Source of the DNA: Candidatus Adiutrix intracellularis
GTDB taxonomy: Bacteria > Desulfobacterota > Desulfarculia > Adiutricales > Adiutricaceae
Assembly (NCBI GenBank): GCA_001577715.1
Contig: LQAA01000128.1
Span: forward strand, 1-54,219
DNA: 54,219 bases
Direction of reading: 5' to 3'
How positions within the stretch are numbered: position 1 is the stretch's first letter; every line of letters starts with the position of its first letter. Shown here piece after piece: positions 38,523 to 48,100 of this stretch. A program made the position numbers and the translations under genes. Under the pieces are notes generated by a model. That model was not told the DNA's origin, searched no databases, and was given only the letters and a program-made list of their open reading frames with translations.

Positions 38523-39830
38523 TTAAGTTGATGAAGTAAAGACGCGATCAAAAATAAATTCTACGGCCACCAAAAAGCGATCTGGCGTAAAAATGGCCGC
38601 AATTTCAGTTGGCGCAAGAAGATCAGCTAGGCGAGGTTCATTTTCAAGTAGGGTCTTAAAATCAAGGCCCTCCCGTTGAGCTTTCAAAGCATTTTGCTGA
38701 ATTATAGCATAGGCCTCGACCCGGCTCAGGCCCCGGTCGCAAAGTTTGAGTAGTAGCTCCTGAGAATTGTAAAGCCCTCCCGTTAGAGCCAAGTTCCCGA
38801 TCATGCGCTCAGGATGAACCACGAGTCCGCGAATCAAACTCGTCAGGCGGTGGAGCATATAATCGATAAGGGTCGTGACATCAGGTGCGATGATGCGTTC
38901 TACCGAAGAATGGCTGATATCGCGTTCATGCCACAGTGGTATATTTTCTAGAGCGGCCAGAGCGTGGCCGCGAACTATCCGAGCCAGACCGCTGATGTTT
39001 TCGGCCCCGATGGGATTTTTTTTATGCGGCATAGCTGAGGAACCCTTCTGGCCCGGCCCGAAAGGCTCTTCCACCTCTCCCACTTCGGTGCGGGCCAAAT
39101 GGCGTATCTCTACGGCCATCTTATCTAAAGACGAGGCCAAGAGAGCCAGGGCGCAAAAATATTCCCCGTGGCGATCGCGTTGCAGAATCTGATTGGAGAT
39201 TGGGGCCGAGGCTAGACCTAAGCTTTCCAAAGCCATACGCTCCACTTCCGAGGTGAGGCCAGGAGCTGAAAAATTACCCACCGGACCAGAGCATTGACCA
39301 ACAGCAATAGTGCGGCGAGCGGCCAAGAGGCGTTCCCGATGGCGGGTAAATTCCGCATAATAGACGGCTAGTTTTAAGCCAAAGGTAGTGGGTTCGGCAT
39401 GAATACCGTGACTGCGACCAATAATCAAAGTATTTTTATATTCAAAAGCCCGAATTTTAATGGCGGATGTAAGGTCATTCAGCCCTTGTAGAATAAGATC
39501 CAAAGCTCGGACCAATCTTAGAGCTAGAGCTGTATCCAAAACATCGGAGGAGGTGAGACCATAGTGAAAATAACGTGCCGCTGACCCAACCTGTTCTTCA
39601 ATGGAAGTAACGAAGGCAACGACGTCGTGGCATACTTCCGCCTCAATAGTCGCTATGCGATTTGTGTCAACTGAAGCCCGGGTCGTTATTTTCGCCGAAG
39701 CTTCTTTAGGGATAAAACCTAATTCTCCTTGAGCCCGGACCACAGCCAGTTCTACTTCCAACCAAGAGGCATATTGGTTTTCAAGCGACCATAGATCACG
39801 TAGGGCATCTCGTTGGTAACGTTGAATCAT
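38523..39830 (-). CDS. purB: Adenylosuccinate lyase
   Basis: PurB acts twice in purine synthesis, releasing fumarate from SAICAR and from adenylosuccinate. The 435-residue protein begins MIQRYQRDALRDLWSLENQY. The frame is open for 23 more codons, but the ATG at 39830 has AAGGGAG upstream and gives the usual length. Family motifs: HYGLTSSDVLDTALALRL (Thr-Ser-Ser-Asp), IGRSHGIHAEPTTFGLK (catalytic His), and the signature GSSAMPHKKNPIGAENISGL. The C-terminal LTGGLYNSQELLLKL is also typical. It is divergent from the HAD gene. No terminator is evident, and decayed DNA follows. No other pur gene is in the window. Confidence 0.95.
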   Translation of the reverse strand: MIQRYQRDALRDLWSLENQYASWLEVELAVVRAQGELGFIPKEASAKITTRASVDTNRIATIEAEVCHDVVAFVTSIEEQVGSAARYFHYGLTSSDVLDTALALRLVRALDLILQGLNDLTSAIKIRAFEYKNTLIIGRSHGIHAEPTTFGLKLAVYYAEFTRHRERLLAARRTIAVGQCSGPVGNFSAPGLTSEVERMALESLGLASAPISNQILQRDRHGEYFCALALLASSLDKMAVEIRHLARTEVGEVEEPFGPGQKGSSAMPHKKNPIGAENISGLARIVRGHALAALENIPLWHERDISHSSVERIIAPDVTTLIDYMLHRLTSLIRGLVVHPERMIGNLALTGGLYNSQELLLKLCDRGLSRVEAYAIIQQNALKAQREGLDFKTLLENEPRLADLLAPTEIAAIFTPDRFLVAVEFIFDRVFTSST

Positions 39831-39965
39831 TAAATCATCTCCCTTATCATAAGGGCCAAAAACATTGGCTAAAATAATAATATTAAGATATAATACCACA
39901 AAAGTAAGTGTAATTACAGGCTGAAAATAAGATTGTAGAAAAACAAAGGCAAGCGGATGGAGTAA

Positions 39966-40847
39966 ATGAGCGAAAAATTATACCAAGGGCTCTGGCTAAC
40001 TGATTTTGACGGCACTATAAAGCCGGACGAACCAAGCGATCCCGTGGCTGCCGGGGATCTTGAGGCCCTAAGAGAACTAGGTCGACGGGGCTGGTTCCGA
40101 GCCGTAGTAACCGGTCGCAGCTTATTCAGCTTTGTGACCACTTGGACGCCGGATTTGGAACTAGATGGGTTAATCTTTTCTTCCGGGGTGGGATTATGTC
40201 TCTGGGAAGCTCAAGGACCAGGGCCGCTAAGATTGGCTCGGACTTTCACCCCCGCCGAAGCCGAGACCGCCCTCAAAGCCGCCCAGACTCTAGGCTTCGG
40301 TTTTTTCGCCTATCTGGCCCCACCAGACAGCCATCATTTTTACTATTTAGCCCCGCCCGTCCCACCGGCCGGCTTCCTCAAACGTTTGAAAATGTATGCC
40401 CCACAGTCCCGACCATTTACCGAAAACTACTGGACGAATCCCCCGACGCTTCGCCCGCCCTTGAGCCAGCTTCTAATTATGGTTCCAATTACCGTGGCCA
40501 ATCAGATTGAAACTGAGTTCAGCCGCCTGGCGCCTGGCTTATCGTACTTGCGTTCCAGCTCACCCTTCGGCGACGGCTGCCAGTGGATAGAAATTTTCCC
40601 CCCAAATGTTTCCAAAGGCCAAGCGGCAGCTATTCTAGCCGAGCGTCTGGGACTTTCGTCAAGCCAGGCCGTAGCGCTGGGTAACGACTATAACGACCGC
40701 GATCTTTTGAGCTGGGCCGGCCGGGCTTTCGTCACCCGAGACGCTCCGACCGAATTGCTGGGTCTTTACCGAACAATTGACCCGGCCGGTTTCGGCGGTC
40801 TAGCCCAGGCAACGGCTCTGGTGGAAGCTGAGACTAAAGTCTCATGA
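39966..40847 (+). CDS. HAD-superfamily phosphatase, Cof/sucrose-phosphatase-like
   Basis: A 293-residue phosphatase. HAD motif I is WLTDFDGTIKPDEPSD (nucleophile Asp), motif II is VVTGRS, motif III Lys is in NVSKGQAAAIL, and motif IV is ALGNDYNDRDLL. A large C2-type cap lies between motifs II and III (about 85-200), as in Cof-type or sucrose-6-phosphate phosphatases. The substrate is probably a sugar phosphate or similar, but this is inference. GGAG precedes the ATG. It heads a plus-strand operon: its stop overlaps the next ATG (ATGA), and prmA follows. Base composition and frame are intact. Confidence 0.88.
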   Translation: MSEKLYQGLWLTDFDGTIKPDEPSDPVAAGDLEALRELGRRGWFRAVVTGRSLFSFVTTWTPDLELDGLIFSSGVGLCLWEAQGPGPLRLARTFTPAEAETALKAAQTLGFGFFAYLAPPDSHHFYYLAPPVPPAGFLKRLKMYAPQSRPFTENYWTNPPTLRPPLSQLLIMVPITVANQIETEFSRLAPGLSYLRSSSPFGDGCQWIEIFPPNVSKGQAAAILAERLGLSSSQAVALGNDYNDRDLLSWAGRAFVTRDAPTELLGLYRTIDPAGFGGLAQATALVEAETKVS

Positions 40848-41239
40848 CTACTAACTCGCTTCGCCAAAATCCCTACTGTTTTTTAACTACTTTAATGTCA
40901 ATCACGGCTCTTTTTAATCTAACGGCTGGTGGCCAATTCATTTTCCTTCCGATCCAACCCACTTTGAACCATCTGGCGCCTCACCTGGCTCGGAACTACC
41001 TAGACAACGACCAGGCACTGAACTTAGAGGGTAACCTGACCCCCAACGCCCTAGTTCATTTAAATCTTAACCATAGTCTAAACCTACCTGACCTTTCGCC
41101 CCAGCTCCTAGCGACTCTACCAAACCTAGGAGAAAAAAGCGCATCCCGGGCCCTAAATCACGATCGGCTCACCGCCCACGAAAGACGTCGCCTAAGTGGG
41201 TTTTTTAATAATTACTCATGTACCCCGACCAACCCCTAA
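40844..41239 (+). CDS. Hypothetical 131-aa protein with a helix-hairpin-helix-like end
   Basis: The start overlaps the HAD stop by four bases and the end overlaps the prmA start by 22 bases, so it is translated as part of the operon. A hydrophobic stretch at about 12-30 (FLTTLMSITALFNLTAGG) could be a signal or membrane anchor. The C-terminal NLPDLSPQLLATLPNLGEKS resembles a helix-hairpin-helix DNA-binding turn ('LxxLPGIGxxxA'), as in ComEA-type proteins. This pattern is short and may mislead. I do not recognise the family. It is asparagine- and leucine-rich compared with its neighbours. Confidence 0.6.
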   Translation: MTTNSLRQNPYCFLTTLMSITALFNLTAGGQFIFLPIQPTLNHLAPHLARNYLDNDQALNLEGNLTPNALVHLNLNHSLNLPDLSPQLLATLPNLGEKSASRALNHDRLTAHERRRLSGFFNNYSCTPTNP

Positions 41240-42051
41240 CTATATTTGAAATCCGCGCGGTAGACGAAGCGGCTCTAGATATCTTTAACGACCCGGGTCA
41301 ACTGCGGCGACTCGGCCCTAACCTAGCAGGTCTTCACTGGGAAGCAAATTTTGCCTTCGTCTTTTTTACTGGCGACCCAGGACCCGACCCCGCCAATTTT
41401 CTGGCTGAATACCCTAATTTAGAAACTCGCTATATCCACCACCTAAACTATAACCAGTGGCAGGATGGAGCCGGAGCCGCTCCTTTCACTGTAGCTGGCC
41501 TTACGGTTACCGGTCCGGAAGGCGGAGGTGAAGAACCGAAAATCATCATAGACCCCGGCCTGGCTTTCGGATTCGGTGGCCACCCAACCACCCACAGCTG
41601 CCTGACTTTTCTGGGCCGGGCCATTTGCGGTAATTCTCCCCCGACTTCAGCTCTGGATTTAGGAACCGGGACGGGTATTTTAGCCTTAGCCGCAGCCCGC
41701 TGGGGCCTACTTAAAGTCGTGGGAGTAGACTACAGCCATCTGGCCATAGAAGCGGCCCGGAATAACCTGACTTTAAATAATCTAATCGATCGGGTGAGCT
41801 TTTATCGCGCCCCAGCCCAAAACTTCTGCCACCACGCTAGCGAGCTTCTAATGGCTAACCTTCATCTAAATCTGCAAGAGGAACTACTAAAATTAGGTGC
41901 CTTTGACCAGCGCCGCCAGGTAATTATATCAGGACTTCTACCCAGCGAAGGCGAACGCCTCTGGAACAAGCTCGCGACCCTTGGTTTTACCTTAGTCGAT
42001 CAAATCCGCACTGATCGCTGGATCACCATTTACGGAGAACGCCGAAATTAA
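41218..42051 (+). CDS. prmA: Ribosomal protein L11 methyltransferase
   Basis: PrmA trimethylates ribosomal protein L11 using S-adenosylmethionine. The 277-residue protein has a diverged N-terminal substrate-binding domain (about 1-100). The catalytic domain then has IIIDPGLAFGFGGHPTTHSC (the PrmA signature GxAFGTGxHxTT, here GFGGHPTTH), the SAM motif LDLGTGTGILALAAARWG, VVGVDYSHLAIEAARNNL, and LLMANLHLNLQEELLKL in place of the usual 'ANIL'. The signature supports PrmA over other methyltransferases. It is the last gene of the HAD/small-protein operon. A dead Fic gene follows within a few bases. Confidence 0.92.
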   Translation: MYPDQPLTIFEIRAVDEAALDIFNDPGQLRRLGPNLAGLHWEANFAFVFFTGDPGPDPANFLAEYPNLETRYIHHLNYNQWQDGAGAAPFTVAGLTVTGPEGGGEEPKIIIDPGLAFGFGGHPTTHSCLTFLGRAICGNSPPTSALDLGTGTGILALAAARWGLLKVVGVDYSHLAIEAARNNLTLNNLIDRVSFYRAPAQNFCHHASELLMANLHLNLQEELLKLGAFDQRRQVIISGLLPSEGERLWNKLATLGFTLVDQIRTDRWITIYGERRN

Positions 42052-42054
42052 ATA

Positions 42055-42850
42055 ATGGGACTATATGAAGCTCTAAAAATAAAACCCGTCTTTTACTATA
42101 CCCCGATAATTCTGCAATTAGCCGCAGATATTAACCTGAAAAGTGGGGCTATTTTCTCAAATAAAAACCTAACTAATCTCTATTTACATCAGATTAACCG
42201 TATCTGCACTATTCAGGATCCATTGGCCGTTAAAGCCAGTACCTTAAATAAGAAACAGAGTACCGCCTTTCTGGATAAGAAACGGGTTATCGCACCGCTC
42301 CGAAAAATATAGAAAGTCCGTAATGCTATTACGGTATATAACTAATTTGAGCAATAAACTTCCCAGTAAAAAACTAATTTACTAACGGCTGGCCCCCATG
42401 GATAATGCCGGGCGTTATCGCCAGGAAGAGGCCGGGGTTATCGCTAGTTCGCAAATTATACATCTAACCCAATCAGTTAAAAAATGCTGTTTTTAATGGA
42501 TGCCCTCCTGGGCTAACCTGACGCTAATTGAGCTTTATCCCCTGATAGCCAGAGCGATTTTTCATTATAAATTTGAGTTTATTCATTCATTCACCGATAG
42601 GAATAGCCATCTAAGTTGCATATAGCAACTTTTGATTATAAACTGATAGAATCCGCTCTTCACCCGTTTCCCGGTTAAGAGTCTCGTTTACATATTTAAC
42701 GGCGGATCCTTAACCGTCCACAAAGCTTATATTCAAAATATTTTGGCTGCTCTTAACTCGCTTTTCACCCCTCCCCTCAAATCTCCTCCTAGATTACCCT
42801 TTTCCCCTCAAGTCAGCTTTCAAGTTATTCCTAAAATCAAATAGTTCTGG
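42055..42850 (+). pseudogene. Dead Fic-family protein gene
   Basis: Fic proteins transfer AMP (or similar groups) to target proteins. The first 85 codons are open (42055-42312) and read LKIKPVFYYTPIILQLAADI, NRICTIQDPLAVKASTLN and TAFLDKKRVIAPLRKI, clearly parallel to 'NRIxTIQGSLAIEGNTLSxEQVTAxLDGKRVIAPPREI'. The S/TxxxE(G/N) regulatory helix is thus mutated (LAIEGNT became LAVKAST). Beyond the stop, other frames give GRYRQEEAGVIASSQIIHL and a broken core, FIHSFTDRNSH where active enzymes have HPFxDGNGR. A possible C-terminal tail (FSPQVSFQV near 42800) resembles the TPQVTPQV repeats of some Fic proteins. Confidence 0.72.
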
Positions 42851-43199
42851 AAGTCATGAACAGAAAATATAGATTCGAGAAATATAATTGGTTCTTAATC
42901 TCTATGACTATAAAGATTTCCGCATCCATTATCTTATTCTAACTATAAATTCCAACTAGCTAAGAATGACTATCTCCCGTAAGCCCAACAACCACGCCCA
43001 AAAATATCGGTTGCTATCTAAAAATCGTAAAAAAAAGAGAATTATCTAGAACGGCGGCTAGGTTACGCAACTATCCATATCCTTCCTGGTTAAGGTGGTA
43101 ATTGTGAAGAACGTGGTTCACAGCAGCTTCGATTAGCCCCTGTTTAATTTTAGTCGAGACCGCAGTCGAATGTTCTAGAACGGCTAGGAATTATTAACT
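42851..43199. other. Decayed intergenic DNA
   Basis: Stops in all frames. The GC content rises from about 43030 towards the structured island that follows. No gene is recognised. Confidence 0.35.
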
Positions 43200-43362
43200 T
43201 TTGCGACGCCGGGGTTGGCTGGAGATAGGGACGATCACCAGGGTAAGTAGGCTAGGACGGAAAGCACCTGGGCCGCGGCGTTCTAAAATTATTCCGCTAG
43301 CTTCAGACCAAGCCAGGTGTCGTCCGCTTTGGGAACTAGGACCAGGCCGTGCTTTTTTTTTT
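43200..43362 (+). ncRNA. Candidate structured RNA, maybe a decayed c-di-GMP-I riboswitch
   Basis: A GC-rich island in decayed DNA ends in ten T residues (43353-43362). GGACG...CACCTGG (43255-43271) pairs with CCAGGTG-T-CGTCC (43313-43325). As an exclusive alternative, AAAGCACCTGG pairs with CCAG...GTGCTTT (43342-43355) directly before the T run, a terminator. The words CACCAGGGTAAG and GGACGGAAAGC lie in the order of the GEMM (c-di-GMP-I) blocks 'CA-AGGGCAAAC' and 'GGGACGCAAAGC', which are common in Desulfobacterota, but the hairpin between them is too short. No gene follows on the plus strand. If the match is real it is a relic. Open frames on both strands here (about 60-100 codons) show no known domain. 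Confidence 0.3.
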
Positions 43363-43855
43363 AAAATTAGGGTCGCTACCAATGCGGGAAGATCGAATTT
43401 ATCGTTAACGACGATAAATATATATTCGTTAGGGACAATTTTATTTTTTATTTTTTCCAGTAGTGCTAAAAAATTTATATTACTATATATAATAACACTG
43501 TTAATTTGCTAAAATAAAATTCTTTGCTCCCCATTATATTAGTCGAGTTCCCAAAATGCTTACTATTTTTTTAGTTAATCAAAAAAAATTAACAAACTTA
43601 GATATAATTTTAAATTTGTTTGATGAGTAAAAAAATTCAATTATAAAACTTCTCCTGCCGAATATATAATATGAGAGCTCTGCCTATTCAGTTCAAATTT
43701 TTCTTAATGGTGGGCTTCAACTGTTTCAGGGTCGGAGCGGCCAGACTCAAGAGGGGCAGTTTGAAACCTACAGTTACGAGCGAGATTAGACCGGCAGCGG
43801 CGTAGACCGTCACCCCCTTGTCCAAAATCTAGCCGATCAATGCCCATGGCCGGGC
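43363..43855. other. Decayed intergenic DNA
   Basis: AT-rich to about 43670, then GC-richer sequence continuing into the dead M48 region on the minus strand. No intact gene is present. Confidence 0.35.
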
Positions 43856-45115
43856 TTAGCCTGATTTGACCGCGAGTATAAAAATAACCGAGACCAGGGC
43901 CGGAAATAGGGCGAGATTAATTATCGCCACTGCTACTTTAAAATATTTTGTAATTTTGCGGTAAAGACCTTGGGTCGAGTCTAGGCCGCCGGCCAGGAGG
44001 AAGTCTGAAACTAAGGCCAGGACCAAGGTTTCGATCCAATCCAGAGGTAAGTTTTGGAGCTTGTCCCGCAAGTGCTTCCGAGCCGCCGAGGCCATAACGA
44101 TAGGTTTCTAGCGATTCGGTAACAGTTTGGGTAAGGCCGAAAGAGAGTCGTCTCAGTTCTAATTCCAGAGTCACTACACAATTTTTAAGAGGTGAATAGA
44201 TGCAAAATAGACTAAATCCAAACGAAAGGAAGATAATAGAGAATAATTTCAAGGCCTGAACCTAACCTTTCCTGATACGACCTGAACTATTTCGGGCGGC
44301 TATTTTTTTCAGGGATCCAGTTAATCCGGCCGGATTACAGATAAACTAAATTACTAAAACGTAAATCATATATTCGTGAGTGCAGCTTAAGGTGGCCTAA
44401 ACGTACTAGGCAACTAGTTTATCCAGCTTACCCCCGCCGATTATCAGGAGTAGATCAACGGTCGGGGGAAACAGGCTTTCGCCTATATTCATACCGACGA
44501 TACGAAACAGGAATAGACCGTAAAACCAGTCGGCCATGATCAGATTCAAGGCGCAGTCGCCGTTTAAAATATACTCTAATTCATAAACTACTAATCCCTT
44601 AAGTTTATCGTAGTTTAAATTATTTAGCGCCCCTTAAAATACGATAATGAACGCATCGTCCTGTTTAAATCCAACGGTGATAACGTTACTGTTTCTTTCT
44701 TCCAACAGAAGAAATATGGCCGAGCACAGAAGCTAAGTGACCACGCCTATTTCTTTAATCGCATTGACTAATTGTTCCTCTTGCATCGTCCGAGGCGGGT
44801 TCATAAGTTTTCCACCCAAGGTGACAGCTATATAAGCTTCACCACTATTGCAGATAGCTCGAGCCTTTAAGAGAACCAAAAATCAGAATCAGTCAGACGG
44901 CTAGAAAATGAAGGGAGCGAGCTATAGATAACGCGGGGCAGCCTTTAAACAAGGCTTTTAGGAAAATCATTAAAATTAACAGCAGCCGATCAACACTCCC
45001 CCGGGGGGCCAAAGAAAAAAATAGACCTTCAGGGCGAAATATAAAACAAACACCGTCCCCAGGATCGAGCTAGCAAAGGTAAAAAAATCTAGCTCTAGGT
45101 TTGAGTGTTGGCTTA
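43856..45115 (-). pseudogene. Dead M48-family membrane metalloprotease
   Basis: The minus strand starts near 45115 with MLSQHSNLELDFFTFASSIL and membrane-helix remains. It continues with LVNAIKEIGVV, IFLLLEERNSNVITVGFKQD, DAFIIVF and GALNNLNYDKLKGLVVYELE. Intact M48 proteins have 'ESxxINAFxxGxxxxxAxIxVTxGxLxxLxRDELxGVxAHExxHI', so the HEXXH zinc motif has become YELEY and the enzyme is dead. GDCALNLIMADWFYGLFLF follows, as in large HtpX-like proteins. Two still-open pieces at 44252-43938 and 44095-43856 (with ITKYFKVAVAIINLALFPAL) probably belong to its C-terminal membrane part or to a second lost gene. It runs downstream of the activator gene on the same strand. Confidence 0.6.
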
Positions 45116-45143
45116 ACATTGAAAGAAAATTTAGGAATATGGA

Positions 45144-48100
45144 TTAGTGCAGAGACCAAGATTTCCGATCCCCGGGCTTGAGGTGAACCGATAATAGGTC
45201 GCTAGTAGATTCGGAATTCGACCGTCGCGACCCGGTAGCGACGGCCTTATGAGCTACCGACATCATGAGTTTAATACGATTAAGCTGATTGACCTCGCTG
45301 GTACCAGGATCATAATCTAAAACGGCTAGATTAGCCTCGGGATAACGGCGCTTGATTTCTTTGACTACGCCCTTACCAGTAATATGGTTAGGAAGACAAC
45401 CAAAAGGTTGCAGGCACAGGATATTAGCAATACCTTTTTCGATCATCAGGATCATATCGGCAGTCAGATACCAGCCCTCGCCGAACTGATTACCTAGAGA
45501 AACAATACTCTCACCGGCTTCTTTGAGATTTTTGAAGCTGTTTAAAATTCCGAAGCGGGGGTGACGGGCTAGGGCCTGAACTAGAGGGCGGCGGTAGCTT
45601 TCAATGAAATGGATCAGTCCCAGAGCGACCCATTTTTTTAGGCGATTCCCAGACATTTTTTCCGCCCGAAAAACATCATCATAAAGACAATAAAGAATAA
45701 AGTCGGTTAGTTCCGGCAGTACCACCTGGCCGCCCTCAGCTTCCACCAAACGCACAGCCTGGTTGTTAGCTTCCGGGTGAAAATTCAAGAGAATTTCTCC
45801 GACTAAAGCCACTTTAGGGCGGTTGGTTTCTTGAAGATCTAAAGCAGCAAAATCGTCGGTCATAGTCTGAATATCCCGTCTAAAGGCTCCTCGATCCCCA
45901 ACTTCAACCACCCGGGCGGCTTTTTCCCGCCATATTCTAACTAGTTCTTCAGCCGCCCCAGGCCGCTTTTCGTAGGGACGGGTAGCTAGAAGAAGGCGGT
46001 TTAGCATGTCACCGTATAAAAGACCTAAAAGCAAGCGTCGGGCTAGAGGCCAATCAATCTTCAGCCCTTCGCCATCTTTAGGCCGGCTCAAAGCCAAGGA
46101 CCAAACTGGCACTTCCCCTAAACCACTGCGTTCCAAAGCTCGCCGCATAAAGCCTACATAGTTAGTAGCCCGACAGCCACCGCCAGTCTGGGACATAAGT
46201 ATGGCGGTACGACTTAGATCGTAATCGCCGCTTTTAAGAGCCCGAACTATTTGACCTATGGAGATTAGGGCCGGATAGCAGGCATCGTTATTAACGTAGC
46301 GTAGCCCCTCTTCCATATCCTGACGATCAACCGTTAGCAGCACTTTTAGCTTATAACCCGAAAGGGTTAGGGCCGGAGTTAAAAAATGCCAGTGAATGGG
46401 TGACATCTGTGGAGCTAGGAGAGTGTAGCTAGCCTGTTGTTCCATTTTGAAAGCGCTAGGCCGGTAGCGATAAACTCGGTTAGTGGAATTAGGCGTACGA
46501 CGACGGTGGCGATCGCGCACAGCGGCCAGAAGCGAACGGATACGAATACGGACCGCCCCGAGATTAGTCCCTTCGTCAATTTTTAAAAGAGTATAAACTT
46601 TACCGGCCTCTTCCAGAATATCACCCACTTGGTCAGTGGTGACGGCGTCTATACCACAGCCAAAACTACTTAATTGCACCAGCTCAACATTGTTACGAGT
46701 CGCGGCTACAAGAGCAGCCCGGTAGAGGCGCGAATGGGGGATCCACTGATCCACTACTCGCGGCGACCAGTTGGTGGGCGCTAGATGATCCACCGAATCG
46801 CAAGTCAGAACAGCTAAACCACTCATAGCGATAACTTCAGCTATGCCATGGTGGATCTCCGGGTCTAAGTGATAGGGGTGACCAGCTAGAATAATGCCGC
46901 TGCCCTCATTCTGATCTAAATAATTCAAGGCTCGTTCCCCGGCTGAATGAATGTCAGCACGGTATTGGGCTAATTCTCTGAATGCCACTTTAAGCGCGGT
47001 TTGGAGGCGGGCTGAGGATATTTTTAAAAATTTCAGTTCCTCACCTAAGCGCCGGGCCAAGCGCCGAGGTGAAGCTAGGTCCAAAAAGGGAGCGACGAAG
47101 CGCAGGCCCTCGGTTTTTAAAATATCCATGTTCAGGCGAATAAGTTCACCGTAGGTCCCCACTAGTGGGCAATTATAACGGGCGGCGGTGTCGTAAGCGG
47201 CCGGTAAGTCTAAGGGAAGGCAAGGGAAGAATATAAAATCCGGCCTCTGGCTCACCAGAGCTTTAATATGGCCGTGAACTAGCTTGGCAGGGTAACAGAC
47301 TGTCTGGGAGGGAATGGTCTCTAAAGCCGAATTGAAAAGTTCTTTGGAAGAAGGAGGTGAAAGCTCTACCCTTAACCCTAAAGTATGAAAAAAAGTAAAC
47401 CAAAACGGATAATTATCATAAAATCCTAGGACCCTGGGTAGACCTACCATAGCCTGGGCCTCAGTGGCTGGTAGCGGTCGATAAACCTCAAAAAGGCGGT
47501 AATGGTTCCACTGAAAAAGGTTTGGCAGTTCCGCAAACTGAGCCGGCGGGGACTTCATGAGGGCCCCAATGGCCGGAAGTCTAGCTAGGTGAGGGGAAAT
47601 ATCGCCCAGGCGAGCCCGATTGGCAAGGGCGTCAATTTTTCCGGCGGCTGGGCTTTTCCGGACTGCACCTCGTTCACAGCGATTACCAGAAATAAAGTTA
47701 CGACCATCGGAAAAGAGATTAACCGTCAGAAGACAACAGTTCTTGCATTTATAGCAACGGGTGTTATGAGCGCTAACCCCGAAGGCGGCCAAAGCTTTGC
47801 GATCAATGAGGCTGGAGCCTCCCCCGTGGGTTTGAAAATGTTCCTGAGCTAACCTAGCCATGCCGAAAGCCCCCATAAGTCCAGCTATATCCGGCCGCAC
47901 TACTTCTCGACCAATAGAGAGTTCAAAGGCTCGTAGAACGGCGTCATTGAAGAAAGTGCCACCCTGTACCACGACCCGGCCGCCTAGGTCCTCCGGGTGG
48001 TTAAGGCGGATGACCTTAAACAAGGCATTCCGAACCACGGAATAAGACAGACCGGCTGAAATATCGCCCACCGAGGCGCCCTCTTTCTGAGCTTGCTTAA

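Noticed and set aside
43201-43512. A 103-codon plus-strand and a 62-codon minus-strand frame as genes
   Set aside because: The two overlap, and neither has a start signal or recognisable domain. Open frames are expected in a short GC-rich island.
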